A stretch of 64,000 nt of DNA, from positions 13,798,746 through 13,862,745 of the forward strand of contig NC_068938.1 in NCBI RefSeq assembly GCF_016801865.2, read 5' to 3'. Below the pieces are notes generated by a model. That model was not told the DNA's origin, did not search any database, and saw only the letters and a list, made by a program, of their open reading frames with translations. The position numbers were made by a program, and so were the translations under genes. Source of the stretch: Culex pipiens pallens (Eukaryota; Arthropoda; Insecta; Diptera; Culicidae). Of the stretch, positions 43,612 through 56,440 are shown in pieces (within the stretch, counting starts at the first letter, position 1; each line of letters starts with the position of its first letter).

Positions 43612-45345
43612 CGTGACGTTGCAACGCTTTGACTTTTCTTTTTTTAGTATTTCGGCTGTAACTCAAAAAATACATAAAAAAGGTATATATGTTATTACAG
43701 ATTCGGAAAGGGCATTAAATTTCCTATAAGAAGCAGTGTTGAAACATTATTTTAGGTAAATATTCTATTTTTGAGAGGGGAATATGTAGCGTGACGTTGC
43801 AACGCGTGACTTTTTCTCAATCCTGACCCAATTTATGTTTTGCCATTAACTCTGCTCTGTTAAACGGCAAATTTTGAGTTCTCCTTCCATTTTTAATGTA
43901 AAATTGACCAACAAATCGAATGCAATCATTATTTTTAAAAAAAATCAAACCTCGATTTTTAAAGACCACTTACATTTCGTGACGTTGCAACGCTTTGTTT
44001 TTGAAAACAGGGGTTTTCGTTGCGTTGCAACGTCACGAAATTTTAGTTTCAAAATAAATCATAGTTTTTGTTAGTTTGAACAACTTAAGGTTAAGATTTT
44101 ATTATAAGACATTAATACACAGTACAAGGACATGTGAATTGACTGGCCCGCCCATGTAAGACCCCCTCCCCCCCTCCCCCTATATCGCTTTCACAGTAGC
44201 AGTACGATTTACACAGTTTTACAATGCGTTTCAAAGTAAAAATAAATATTTGTATTATTCCATTATCACGAAGGACCCCTCCCCCTCTCTCCTCTCCACT
44301 ATCCATGTAATGGGACGTCCATGCATTACGTAACGGGGTAATATCAAGGGGGGGGGGTCCAAGATTTATACAAAAAAATGTATCGGAAATGTATTCCCAG
44401 GGGGTGGAGGGGGTCTAAAAATATAAATGTTTTGTTACGTAATGCAAGAACGCTCCCTTAATATTTTAATGGTTTTGAGCAATTTACAAAACACGTGGAA
44501 GTTTTAGAATGGAAGGGGGAGCTTCAAGTTTTCAGGAGGGCTGAAATTTATGAATAAAGTGCCCATATCGTGTGTTGATGGCCCCTAAGGGGTGATCTGC
44601 AAACAACGTAACTTATTTTGTTGACTTTTGTGCTTTTTAAATAAAATTTGAGGAAATAATAAAACTGTTTGCCTGCGCAACATAACATATTTAATTGCGA
44701 ACAACTAAACGATGCATACAACTTATTTAGGTAAGGGTTCGTCCAACAATAAAGTGACAAAAGTTTGTAAAAAAAACAATCGAATCACGTGATTTTTATT
44801 GTTTAGTGAATTTTAATGTAATTTGGCCTACGTAAGGGTGTGGGATGAACCCTCACGTAAATCAGTTTATCATAAAGGGGCCATTCAGATACCACGTGAT
44901 TACTTTTAAGAAAGTTTTAGAATTTTTACCCCTGGTCTATCGGTCTATTTTGATTTGTTCAACAAGTTTCATAAAATACCTACTTTTATTCGAGTTGCAT
45001 ACAAACTTAAGTAACGGAATTTGTGAATGACCCATGTACAATTCTTCTGTAAATATGCTCGGAAACATTATATAAAAATATATAATATTTAGTATCCTTT
45101 TATTTTCAAAAACCAACTACGCATACACTTTTTTGCCATGTGACTAATATGATTTAAAATTTCGTGACGTTGCAACGCAAACTTAAACCTGTTGTAACTT
45201 TGGATCTAGACAACCAATTTAGTCGCTCTAGGTTGCATTTGAAAGCTCTTTCCAAGTACAAAGAGCATCCAAAATATCAAAATGATTGAATGTTTAGTTT
45301 TCTGTTGGCATAAACAACTGTCCCTTTTTCGTGACGTTGCAACGC
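43612..45345. repeat. Six dispersed copies of the 16-mer CGTGACGTTGCAACGC
   Basis: Exact copies on the plus strand at 43612-43627, 43790-43805, 43978-43993, 45163-45178 and 45330-45345, and one inverted at 44022-44037. The core CGTTGCAACG is a perfect 10-bp palindrome overlapping a TGACGT word. The intervening DNA is not otherwise repetitive in register. C-rich and G-rich tracts near 44160-44420 lie within the interval. Confidence 0.85.
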
Positions 45346-45837
45346 AATAAAATGGTAAACTTACACTAGTTCGAAAAAATACTTAACTTAAGATAAACTG
45401 CAAATCCATGACATTTAATCCATGACATTTAAGTACATCTAAAAACCTACAAAATGCAATCAAAAGAATAATTTTTGGATTTTATTTCGCTGAAAACCAG
45501 GAGTTTTTAGAAAAATGTTTTAAATCGATGATTTTATCACGAATTGATGCAAAACTTAACCAACTTGTACAAAATGATATTCAAATGATCAATTAATGAA
45601 AACCATGATTTTTGAAGCTTCAAGTAGTCTAAAATCGAGGAAAAATATCCAAATAGACGCTTTTCAAAAATTCATCCCAAGGTGTACATTGCCGGAGAAT
45701 GTGTCATATTTATTTTTTTGAGTTGTCACTTTTCTTTAAAGAACTGATCATGTTTGAAAGAATGGGATAACTCACAATATTATAACAAAAACTAATATTT
45801 TTTTGGGAATGGAATACTTCTAAAACAATGCATTGGT

Positions 45838-46122
45838 TTAAAGCCAAAACAACTTTGGAATAACATTTTTTGTTATGGAAGAATAACTCCAATTGTTATT
45901 GGGATGATCGGATTAGCTGTTAAAATAACAAAAAATAATAACAAAGATTTGTTCGAAGAATAACTAAAAATGTTATAAGTCTGTTATTACAATAACAATT
46001 CAATAACAAAAAAATCATAACGACGAATAACAAGTTTTGTTATAAATAACATAAAATGTTATTGGCCTAGTATTTTCAAATATCAAAAAACGTTATTCCC
46101 AAGTTATTTCCGTATGCTCGGG
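45838..46122. mobile_element. CCCGAGCAGACGG MITE, copy C, 5'-truncated
   Basis: Inverted relative to copies A and D. Internal sequence from GCCAAAACAACTTTGGAATAAC through GATCGGATTAGCTGTTAAAATAAC to the terminus TTATTTCCGTATGCTCGGG. The other terminal repeat is missing. Confidence 0.8.
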
Positions 46123-46201
46123 TTAAAATTACACATTTTCAGAGGTAAAATTACACATATTTTTTGATATTATAGATGTTTATAGATAAGTTGATGATAA
46201 A

Positions 46202-46648
46202 CCCGAGCAGACGGAAATAACGTGGGAATAACATTTTTTGTTATTTGAAAATACTAGGCCAATAACATTTCATGTTATTTATAACAATATTTGTTATTCG
46301 TCGTTATGATTTTTTTGTTATTGGATTGTTATTGTAATAACAGACTAATAACATTTTGCGTTATTCTTCGAACAAATCTTTGTTATTATTTTTTGTTATT
46401 TTAACAACTAATCCGATCATCCCAATAACAATTGGAGTTATTCTTCCATAACAAAAAATGTTATTCCCAAGTTGTTTTGACTTTCAACCAATATCATACC
46501 AATAACAAATTTTGTTATGATAACATAAACTGTTATTAAGCTCTTATGCAAAAATTGATTTTACAAGAATATTCCATAACATTTTTTGTTATTTTAACAG
46601 TATTTGTTATTGAAATGGCATGAATTTTGTTATTACCGTCTGCCCGGG
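46202..46648. mobile_element. CCCGAGCAGACGG MITE, copy D
   Basis: Complete 447-bp copy: CCCGAGCAGACGGAAATAAC to GTTATTACCGTCTGCCCGGG, with AAA on both flanks. Only 79 bp from copy C and in the opposite orientation. Confidence 0.9.
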
Positions 46649-46699
46649 AAAGGACTCAAAAACCGTGAAAAGTATTTGAACGGATTTCTAACAAAACTT

Positions 46700-48610
46700 T
46701 AAACTTAATTTCCATGAAATATAAATTTGAAAAAGCTAATTAAATTATTCCAACTAATCAAACCTTACAAAATAATGGATTTTCAAGCCAACATTCAGGT
46801 GAAAAACGAGCTTCCAATTAATTATTGAAAAATAGCCAATAAATCACTTCCAACGAAGTGGCGCTCCAACACAAAATTACCCCACTTTCCCGTGAATGCA
46901 ATAAAGGGTGAATTTCCCAGCCAATTATTTCCATTCCCCTGCCCCTTTTCCCAGCCCATTTCTAAACACTATCGATCCACTTCCAATCAGACAATCAAAA
47001 TAATGGCAACCAATTTAAATCTGGCTAGTTTTTATCACCATCACACGTACATAAATTCCTCCCCCTCCCTTCTTTTCCGTTGCTGGACCAACGCTTTGGT
47101 CAGAGCAAATTAAAATATCGAATGGATTTCTTTTTTTTTTTTTTATTCCAGCATTATTTTCCACGATTTTCCCCTCCCGGTATCGGTTGACCGTTTTGCC
47201 ATTTTCCGGGCGCCACAAATTCAATGGGGCGGAATCCCGTTTGTCCATACAGACATTCACAAACCGGGACTTATTTATTGTGCCCGCATGTATAAATTAA
47301 TTTCACATTTATTAATTAGCGAAATGAAACTAAATTATTTATGGATGCGAACGCGCACACACACTTTGTGAGTGGCCGGTGCTGTTTGTGTGCGTCTGTG
47401 TTTGCGTTTGTGTGAACTTGTGTGTGTGTGCTTTGCAATTGAAAAAAGGGCTTTTCAAACAAAAGGGTTTCGCTGATGGTGGTTTCTAAAATTTTGAATT
47501 TTTTTTCAGCAGATATGCTGCCAATACACAACTTCAGAACAGGTTGAAAAGAGTTTAATTTAAAACAGAAAAATATTATGATATGCTGTCAAAAAACTAT
47601 TTTAAAATTATTAAATGGTTCAACACCACAATCGATAAGTTCTCTTTATAAAATTATAAATTCTAAGATTATGACCACTCAAGTTATGTTACCTTGGAAT
47701 TTCAACCAACCGCCGATTTTGTTACTCATATCATAGTTACAAATCATTTTTCCATAAGGCTAAAATAATTGGAATGTTTTGTCATAATTACATTACCATG
47801 AAATGTGGCCTTTTATCTGAAACGTCAAACAAGAAAATAATAATTTGAAAGTATTTTCCAGTATTTTAATCAAAATTCATCACTTTAAGTTTAAGTCAAC
47901 CTCTTCTACCTGTCCTCAAGTACTATCACTTAACAAGCAACAACAATCAACCCCTTTTGCTTGCTGTCTTTTCAACTAATTTAATTACAAAAACCGGCAA
48001 AGCTGCGTAAAATGACGACAAAGCCACCACCTCCACGATAAAACACCGAGCAAAAAAAACTTTTCCCAAGCCTGCCGTTTCACTTTTGAAGCAAAGAGGA
48101 ATCTCGATAAAAAGAGTACCAATCTTAGAGCAGAGGGGGTGGGGATGGTTTGGAAAAATTCCCGAAAAAGACACCGGGGGAATTTAATAACCGCGGTAAA
48201 CAAATTTTAATTTAACCCTTCTTCGGGAAAATTTCCGCACAAATCGACCCTGGTGGCTATTTTCGGGAAAGATGTCGCCCCTTTTGTTGCAGGAAGCTAT
48301 TTATCTTGCGACCGGCGTCGTCGTCGTCAGAACCAGTCAACAAAGGGCCGGCCCCGCTTCGGCGACTAGAATTTGAAGGGTGAAAATGGGGGAGGGGGGA
48401 AATAGCACGACTTTTCTCATTTTGCGGTGGTGCGCTGATATAAGTGGGTGGGTGAATGGTTTTGATCCCTTTTCCCCATTTCCGTGAATAGACCACCTAA
48501 TTTTCCATTGTTTTTGGTTTTCGGGAAAGGAAGCCAAAGCAATATTGGTGCAAGTCAAACTGTGGTGATTGAACCGCGATAGCATCGGTGATAGCATTAA
48601 ATTGACAACG
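46700..48610. other. Mixed unique DNA with GC-richer islands
   Basis: GC-richer blocks near 46860-47260 and 47930-48600, a (TG)n/GTGTGTTTG-rich stretch at about 47385-47430, and a TTAATTTCACATTTATTAATTAG homeodomain-like cluster near 47297-47320. No ORF shows family features. Confidence 0.25.
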
Positions 48611-49605
48611 AACCTTCAATAACTTCAGAATTGGATTATCCTTGTGAATAACAGACTCAGCAAGAAAATTGTTTTGTGTTTTTGCAACATTTGCAGAAGG
48701 AAATTGGAACTACTTTTAGTATATGTTTTGTATAACTATGAAATTGAGAGCAGTTGCTTTGTTGGTCTATCTCAAAGTTCTGAAACAGTTGTATTGATTA
48801 ATTTGGGACAAAAGCTGAAACAATATGTGCGTACCACAAAACTATCCAACCTTCATAAATTAAAAAGCTCCAAACAGTTTAAAAAATTTTCTCCGATACA
48901 ATGACGCCAACAGATTGTTGGTTATCAATCCAACGACGACGAACGAACGAACGATGTTCGCATGATTGATCCGGACATCATTTTCATCAAAATACCTGAG
49001 ATTCACCATTGAATCATAAGTGCTAACAACTTTTGATAGGGTATCAAATCTTCGATGCTTTGGACTTATTGAAAAGGTTTTTTGATTCAGTATCCATCAA
49101 CGGATTGCATGATACATCTGGATATCATTCTCAGCTAAACTTGTGGGATCCGACTCCTGATAAGTACTAAAATATTACTTAAATGCTCATAACTTTCTAT
49201 AGGATGATTAGATTTTCGATGTTTTATGTCTTTCAATTATTAAACTAATTTTCATTGAAATATTCGAGATCCTGCCTCCAAAATTGATTGGGATATCAGA
49301 TCTTCAATCATTAGAAAGGTCTTTCAAATACTTTTCTATAACAAAAATCACCCTTTCGAGATTCTAGCCAAAAATTAGTTTTTTAGCATTAAATTAAGAT
49401 TGAAATAATAAAAAAAATACTGAAAACAACAACTTCTTGCAATACCGTCGCGAAACTACTTATTTTTCTGTCATTCTCAGAAAGTTGAACTTGTCAGCAC
49501 TTGTTTCATTTTTAAAATGTTCTAGAGTGAAATAGCAGTTTTTTTCTCGCTTTTCTTATTTTTGCAAAAAAAAAAGTTTTGAAAATGATCCATTTTTTGT
49601 TCCTT
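48611..49605. other. Unassigned AT-rich DNA
   Basis: One 86-codon plus-strand frame (48644-48904) is not recognisable and has no supporting context. A short CGACGACGAACGAACGAACG run is near 48932-48951. Confidence 0.35.
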
Positions 49606-49609
49606 TTTT

Positions 49610-50174
49610 TTTCATTGGTCGCCATGATCAACGACGTCGTTAAACGGCCATGATCCACGACGATCAACCATTAATTTTGTTTTTTAACATTGCGATAACT
49701 CGTGACATTTTTTGTACAACATTGTTACTCTCTGCAAACTCTAAAAACACTCTTGATCTGCAAAGTTGAAAACATTTAAAAAAACGAATCGCTATTCAAA
49801 ATGGAATTACCCTTCCGGGTAATTGCAGATTCAAAAAGAACATTAAATTACGAAAAATGGCACAATAAAAAATGTATTTTTTTCGATGAAAACTATTCTT
49901 TCAAATTCCTGAGAACACCATCAGATCGGACGCCCAATTTTACGTAAAAGTCCCTTTGGCACCAAATTTCCACACCAACCATCACCATTACAGGCTGCAA
50001 ATGATTAAAAAAGACCTCTTTTTTCGCATAATCATGAAAGGGGTCGTACCGTCCCTCCGTCACGATATATCAAAAAACGGATTTGTGATCAGGGACAAAA
50101 GTTACCCCTTGGGTCAAAGTAAAAAAAAGATGGATCGGAACAACTGCTGTGCGAGTTGGCGAAGAATTACTCAA
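49610..50174. mobile_element. TGGGTAATT-family MITE, loop and right arm
   Basis: Starts in the loop (GCCATGATCAACGACG, CCATGATCCACGACGATCAAC). It runs through CATTGCGATAACTCGTGACA and GGGGTCGTACCGTCCCTCCGTCACGATA to a degraded end GTGCGAGTTGGCGAAGAATTACTC. Confidence 0.75.
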
Positions 50175-50204
50175 GTTTTTTTTGCGTTATTTGCTTTAAT
50201 TATT

Positions 50205-51078
50205 GCCTTCCTCACTGAGGTAAGGCTATAATCCTGCTCGAAAAATGAACATTTAAAAAACAGCTCATAGACCTATATTCATGTATACCTATCGGCTCAG
50301 AATCTAAAACTGAACAAATGTCTCTTTGTGTGTGTGTGTGTGTGTGTATGTTTGTATGTTCCCAAAATTCTTGCCAAGTTTCTCAGCACTGGCTGGACCG
50401 ATTTTGATCAAACCGACTTGGTTAATGGTTCCATACATCGCTATTGGATTGTTTGAAGTTTAGATAAGTAGTTCAAAAGTCATATATAAAAATGTGTTTT
50501 CACATATATCCGGATCTCACTTATATGCATGAAAACTATATCCGGATCCATCATCCAACCCATCGTTAGTTAGGTAATCAAAAGACCTTTCCAACGAGTC
50601 CAAAACATTGAAGATCTGGCAACCCTGTCCCGAGATATGGCCACTTAAGTAATCTTCATGTACTTTTTGGAAGCCGGATCTCACTTAAACGTATGTAAAC
50701 TATGTCCGGATCCACCATCCGACCCATCGTTGGTTAGGTTATCGAAAAAACTTTCCAACGAGTCCAAAACATTGAAGATCTGGCAACCCTGTCTCGAGAT
50801 ATGGCCACTTAAGTTATCTTCATGTACTTTTTGGAAGCCGGATCTCACTTAAACGTATGTAAACTAGGTCCGGATCCACCATCCGACCCATCGTTGGTTA
50901 GGTTATCGAAAAAACTTTCCAACGAGTCCAAAACATTGAAGATCTGGCAACCCTGTCTCGAGATATGGCCACTTAAGTGATATTTATGTACTATTTGGAA
51001 GCCGGATCTCACTTAAATGTATGTAAACTATGTCCGGATCCACCATCCGACCCATCGATGGTAATGAGTGAGGAAGGC
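50205..51078. mobile_element. TIR element (GCCTTCCTCACT) with internal 164-bp tandem repeat
   Basis: Terminal inverted repeats GCCTTCCTCACT (50205-50216) and AGTGAGGAAGGC (51067-51078). The left half has a (TG)n run (50329-50347) and unique sequence; the right half is a 164-bp tandem array. No ORF. Similar sequences are, from memory, abundant in mosquito genomes. Confidence 0.75.
50510..51058. repeat. 164-bp tandem repeat, about 3.3 units
   Basis: The landmark CCGGATCTCACTTA occurs at 50510, 50674, 50838 and 51002, exactly 164 bases apart each time. Units two and three are nearly identical; unit one is diverged. Each unit carries CATTGAAGATCTGGCAACCC and CTCGAGATATGGCCACTTAAGT. Confidence 0.95.
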
Positions 51079-51089
51079 TCCATCCACAT

Positions 51090-51340
51090 ATGTGGATTAA
51101 GCTAGTTTTTTTTTTATTGTTTGCAATTTTTAAAACATTTACAATTCTTTGAAAATGTGTTAAATAGATATTCATTAAATTATTCACGTGAACTTTTTTT
51201 TCGAATTTGACATGAGTATTTTATTTCAGTGAATTTTATTTTTTCAATCATAAAAAATAAAACTGTCAGTTTTTTGCAACAAATCTGTTTGTAATTGAAA
51301 ATGTTTGTAAATATTCGGACATTTCACAAAAATATAGTGC
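51090..51340. other. Unassigned AT-rich DNA
   Basis: No supported feature. Confidence 0.4.
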
Positions 51341-52600
51341 AAAATAAAATATGCCACATGCCACGTAAAGCTGCAAATCACCGATTCCATTCTAAACAAA
51401 CAAATTGACATACCTGGACTGCAAGCTGTGGAACCCGAAAAATAAATTCAATTAAAAAGTAAACCCATCAACCCGTTATTCCGGATATTCCCGCACGTGT
51501 GTGTGTGTGTGTGTGCATTTCCAAAGGGCCCTCTGACAGGTCAACAGCAAAACTCACTTCCTGACGCCACTTTACACAGATTTGTGTTTAGCCAGCAGAG
51601 CCGGTGCTCGCGCTCGTTATTATTAAACCAATAAATAAACATAAATTTTTAAAAATTCATACACAATGGTCGATTGTTGTTCCGCGAAAAATTCTATTCA
51701 CAAACCGGTTCCGGTTTTTTTTTTCTAAAGGGGAAAGGGTCAAGCCGAGATTGCATCGCCAGTCAGGAAAAATTACACAAATTGAATTTGATATCGCAAA
51801 CATGGATTTATATTTCAACTATTATTATCAACGAAAAGCCTCGGCCATATGGATTGTTGCGGTGGAAGCAAACTTTTTTTTTACTTTCCTGCGGGGGAAA
51901 ATTCTGAACCCGAAATTCAGAATAGTGGTCATTGTTTGGACGTGAAGGGGTTGGGAGGCCTCCGTGCGGTCAAAAAAGCTGGACCAATTTGAAGAGCGAA
52001 TAAAAAAAGGAGGCCCCCGAAACCGGCCTAGCGATTCGAATGGTACAGAAAAATGAATTGTTCAATAACCGGTAATATGGAAGTTAACATGATTTGTTCG
52101 ATATTTAGAGACCGGATACGTAATTGAAATATGAATAATTGAATGAAACGAATCGGCCGCGCCGCGGACCACGGAGTGGAAAGTGGCCGAAAAAAATCCC
52201 CATTTTCAAGCCCGGAACGGAACGGGATGCTGGCCGGCCATATATTGATCGGCTTTTGTGCGGTGGCAGCCGGGAAGCAGTTAATAATAAATGTTTGAAA
52301 AATTCCATTTATATGAACTGGCATATCAAAAATCAAATATCAATTAAATTAAAATCGACCCGCGCTTACAAACACAAACCCTGCCCTCTCTCTCTACACA
52401 CACATGGGTAAATTTCCGCCAATTTTGTGTTTGTGTGTGTTTGTGTGTGTGTGTGTGTGCACATTTAGTAGAATGGAAAATAAATCCCTCAAACGAATGA
52501 TGTTCGATTAAAATCAGTTACAGAGATGCTTCGCTCAGGTGGAACATTTCCGCCTGCCAATGATAGCACGTTTGGCAGTAATTTATTTTCAAATTCAGTG
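51341..52600. other. GC-richer unique island with microsatellites
   Basis: (TG)n at about 51498-51515 and 52426-52459, and a GC-rich block around 52150-52280. Overlapping frames in both strands share no family motif. Candidate non-coding regulatory DNA. Confidence 0.25.
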
Positions 52601-53930
52601 AACAGAAAGCGTTTTTTTGTTTCGAAAATCAAACAATTTTTCATTAAAGCTCATTTGCACAACCATGATGCCGCTAATTTGGTGTGAAAGTGCAATTGAT
52701 TGCAACTGATTGATTGGGTTGATTGGTTGCTATCCATCAATTCAGTTCTATTAAATTTGAAAGTTGTTTTTTTTTTCTCTCAAATTGATCGCTAAACGAT
52801 TCAACACTTTTCAATAAAGCGTTAATAAAGTGAATATAATAGAACGCAAATTGATAAGTGATTTTAATGGGGAAGGTTGCTTGGAAATTCAGAGGAATTT
52901 AACAAAACTCAGGCACTCTTTTCAAAATTTGCATTCTTTGATCAAGCTGAATTTTGGTGAAGCTGGTTATATTATCAAAACATGAATAAATCCAGATTAT
53001 TATTAAAAAACAAAATTGCTTCTTCTACATAATCCGAAGGTTATTGAAAACATTTGAATATTTCTTAATTTTTTTGTTTTTTTTTTTTGAAAAAATATTT
53101 TTAAAGGAACTGTAAAAATTTCATGAGCGTGCAAATTCATTAAAAGTAGAGAGGGCAACACCGCCGCTCATTTTCGATCGCTCATTAAAAGGAGCGGCTC
53201 TTTTGAATGGCTCTTTCGATTTTTTTTTTCAAAATTTTGTTAAAAAGAATATTTTCAAGAATGGTGTGATATTTTTAGTTTTTTATTAAACTTGTAGAAA
53301 TTGCTTGAAAAAACTCAAAGCGAGAAAATGCGCTTGAAAACCATAAGTTTTTGGCGGTCTCTATGTCTAGATGTCTATTCAAACGAATTTCAAAAAATTG
53401 CGTTTATTTCTGCCAAAATTGAGCAAATGCTGATATTTGGAGAAAATATTCTGCGAATTCTGTCCTACATTCTGATTGATTTGATAAAGTCGATCAATGC
53501 AAAAAATAAATCGGTCAAGAGGATTTATTTTTTTCCCAAAATCTCGTGGACTATGTTTTGATTTTTTTTCCAAATTAGGCAAGTGGTGACGAAATATGAC
53601 GATTCGACTCTCAAGATGTTGGAAAATAGCCTCTCTTAATTAATTGAATTATTTCTGTCAGCTTTAACCTTCTTGGTCTTTCGCTGCCCTTTTTTATACT
53701 AAAATACTTGAAATTAACTAAACATAATATTTTGTTATTATAAGGTATAGTGCAATTTTTTTTAATTCATGTTTTTTTGTGCTAGTGTAGAGTTATAAAG
53801 ATCCTTTCAGCTGCTGTATTATCAGAAACCATAGGATTAAAATAATTTGTTATTGATTCAGTCATTGTTGTTCTTGAACTTTAAAAAATTGGACCATGGG
53901 GTCCAAAAAGTTATTTTAAATTGCTAATAT
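52601..53930. other. Unassigned AT-rich DNA
   Basis: Short chance frames only. A block around 53140-53215 (GCTCATTTTCGATCGCTCATT, GGAGCGGCTCTTTTGAATGGCTC) has hAT-subterminal flavour, but no ends were found. Confidence 0.3.
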
Positions 53931-53934
53931 TAGA

Positions 53935-55010
53935 GCGTCCAATTTCCCGGGGTTACAAATTTCCTGGGAAACGGGAAATTTTCTACCAATTTCCCGGAAA
54001 ATCCCGGGAATTCCCGGGAAATTTTAAATTCATTGATCATATCATATTTTGCATCAAAGTTGAATAGGACAGCGACTCTAATGGTTAAAATTAGTGTAAA
54101 GATCAACTAATTCATGCAACTACAAAAAAATGTCTATTTTTTCTAATTTTATAAGCTCAAATTATGTATTAAATAAAAAAAATGATCTCTGATAATTTTT
54201 GATGAGAAGATTTTTTTTCATCAAAGTTTCTGAACAGTTAGTTAAATCAATCCATACTCCATAATCTTATTTTTTTCAACTTGCCTCTGTGACCAGTTTG
54301 AGAGTGTATGGTTTGACACATTATGTTGAATCGAATAAGACCATTCAGAAATTATTTTTTTTTCATAACAAATAACTTTTCCAAGCCAAGTTATACTGGT
54401 TTCAGCTCTTGAACAAAATGGTTGAGCTTTTAAGTTTTTCCTTAAAAATTAAACTACTCGTGTTTGTTTTACATTAAACAACTCAATATTTTCACATATT
54501 AGGAGCAAGTTTTTAAACTATGTTTGCATTTTCGGGCACCTCTTAAACAATACAAAGTAATTTTTAAATGATTTTGTAATGTTTTTTTTTCACATGTTTT
54601 TCAGGTTTATAATTGACTTCTGTTAAATTTTTTTTTTTTTTCATAGAACGAAAACATGAATTAAATTCTAAGATAAATTGACATCATCCCTTTTCCTTTT
54701 TTATGTTAAACCTTCTAACACCCATTGTTGCACCAGTGCTCCATAATTCTTTTACTTAATTTTTTTTATCGAATTGAAGTAATTCTTCTTGTAAAAAAAA
54801 TCTCAATTTTGCTTTGGCAGTAAAGGGTTTAAATATTCTTTATTCGATATCCAATTATTCTTTAAAAAGTTTACCTGAATTGTAATAGTTTATTTTCATT
54901 AAGCAAGGTTTCTTCATTTTTTCTATAGCATTTAAAAAAAATTGGGTCCAAAAAATTAAGAAATTATATACTTCTGCTTATATTTCGGGAATTCCCGGGA
55001 AATTTTTAAA
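53935..55010. mobile_element. CCCGGGAAA-rich MITE, second long copy
   Basis: Left end TAGAGCGTCCAATTTCCCGGGG with the same CCCGGGAAA repeats. The interior parallels 16772-18071 (for example GGACAGCGACTCTAATGGTTAAAAT against GAACAGCTACTTTAATGGCCAAAAT). The right end reaches GGGAATTCCCGGGAAATTTT but lacks the terminal GGACGCTC, so it is truncated. Confidence 0.7.
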
Positions 55011-56440
55011 TTTCACCGTTGTTCATGAAAATTGATATAGGGCTTTAGGACCCTATTAAATGCAACATCAATGTTAAAAAATAAAAAAAATAAAGTAGTT
55101 TCCAATCATTCCAAAAACATATTTTTATATTATTTAAAATCTAGCGTAATTTTTGAAAACGTTGAAAAATCCATATTTTGGGACTTTTCAAACACCAGCT
55201 GAGATGACATAATATGGCCCACAACATATAGGATTTTCATATGCATTTTATCTGCATAATTGATTAAATTGCTCCTGCCATAATTTATTTCACAAAAACA
55301 TTCTTGAAATTTTTTGAACGGGAATGAAATAATGTGGTACTTTTCGGGAATGAAATAATGTGGTACGATTCTGATCAAAATTAATGTAAATAAATCTTCA
55401 GAATTGGAAACTATTTCGGATATTTAGATAGCTAAATTTTAACCTATTTTTTTTACTTCAATTAGCTTTAATGCTGGATGTATAAAAACAGTAATCTTTT
55501 CAATAGTAAAAAGTGTCCGATTTGTCAAAAAATTAACAAAAAGTAAATTTTTAATATTTAAAAAGTAACAAGTATGAAAAACATTCAAATATGAAACAAA
55601 CAAGGTTGAGATCAACAGGAATAATCTGTGGCATTCCAGAATTACAAGCAACAAAATATTAAAAGATTGTATTAACTTTAACGATAAGTTTTTGAAAACA
55701 TTTTTTGAGTATTTTGAATTGGCTACACTGCAATCCCTTTGTCACAAGAAGCCATTATGCATCTTAAGTTTTTTCATACAAGTCTAAACAATGGCGAGCT
55801 GATGTGAAGCAATTGATGTATAAATATATATATAAATTTGTATCTTAAGAAAGGATTTTCTGATTGATTTGTATGATTTCAAATGTCATATGCACTTTTT
55901 TGGAGCCACACTAGAATAAGGTTTGGGCAGTTTGAACAGTTCTGCTAATTCTTAAGCTTTACACAGATAGATATCCTGTAAGCTAATCCGGTAACTCAAT
56001 GTTTTTGAATTAGTAAACATTGTATTGTTTTCAAAACCGTCAACATTTTTTCCGATTTCGAACAAGAATGTTCTCGATTTTGAAAACATTTACATCGAAA
56101 TCGAGAAAAATGTTGACGATTTTGGAAACACTTCAATGTTTACGAATTCACAAACATAGAGATACCGAATTAATTTACAGGATTTCTATCCGTGTAGGGA
56201 TTTTTTTGTGTGAAATTCAAAGTTTGCTGGCTTCCCAAATTTTAAAATTTAAGAATCAATCCTTCAATTTCAAACGGTTCAAAATAAGTATTTGTTGACA
56301 AAAATGCTCAAAGCATCAAACAATATTTTTAATTCTGGCAAATTGCTGAGGGTGAAAATGGCAGAAATATATAAAATAACGATCAAAAGCGCCTATAAAC
56401 TCGGTTATTTCAAATCATGTATGTTTCTTTTTTCATTATT
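55011..56440. other. Unassigned AT-rich DNA
   Basis: Around 56035-56120 a short imperfect inverted repeat involves GTCAACATTTTTTCCGATTTCGA and TCGAGAAAAATGTTGAC. No gene recognised. Confidence 0.35.

Noticed and set aside
47015..47260. 81-codon minus-strand ORF in a GC-richer island
   Set aside because: Lysine-run-rich translation from homopolymers; overlaps frames on the other strand; no family resemblance.
48644..48904. 86-codon plus-strand ORF
   Set aside because: No domain, splice context or promoter; length is within chance for this composition.
50510..51058. CRISPR-like regularly spaced repeat
   Set aside because: Units are contiguous 164-bp tandem copies without unique spacers, inside a eukaryotic TIR element.
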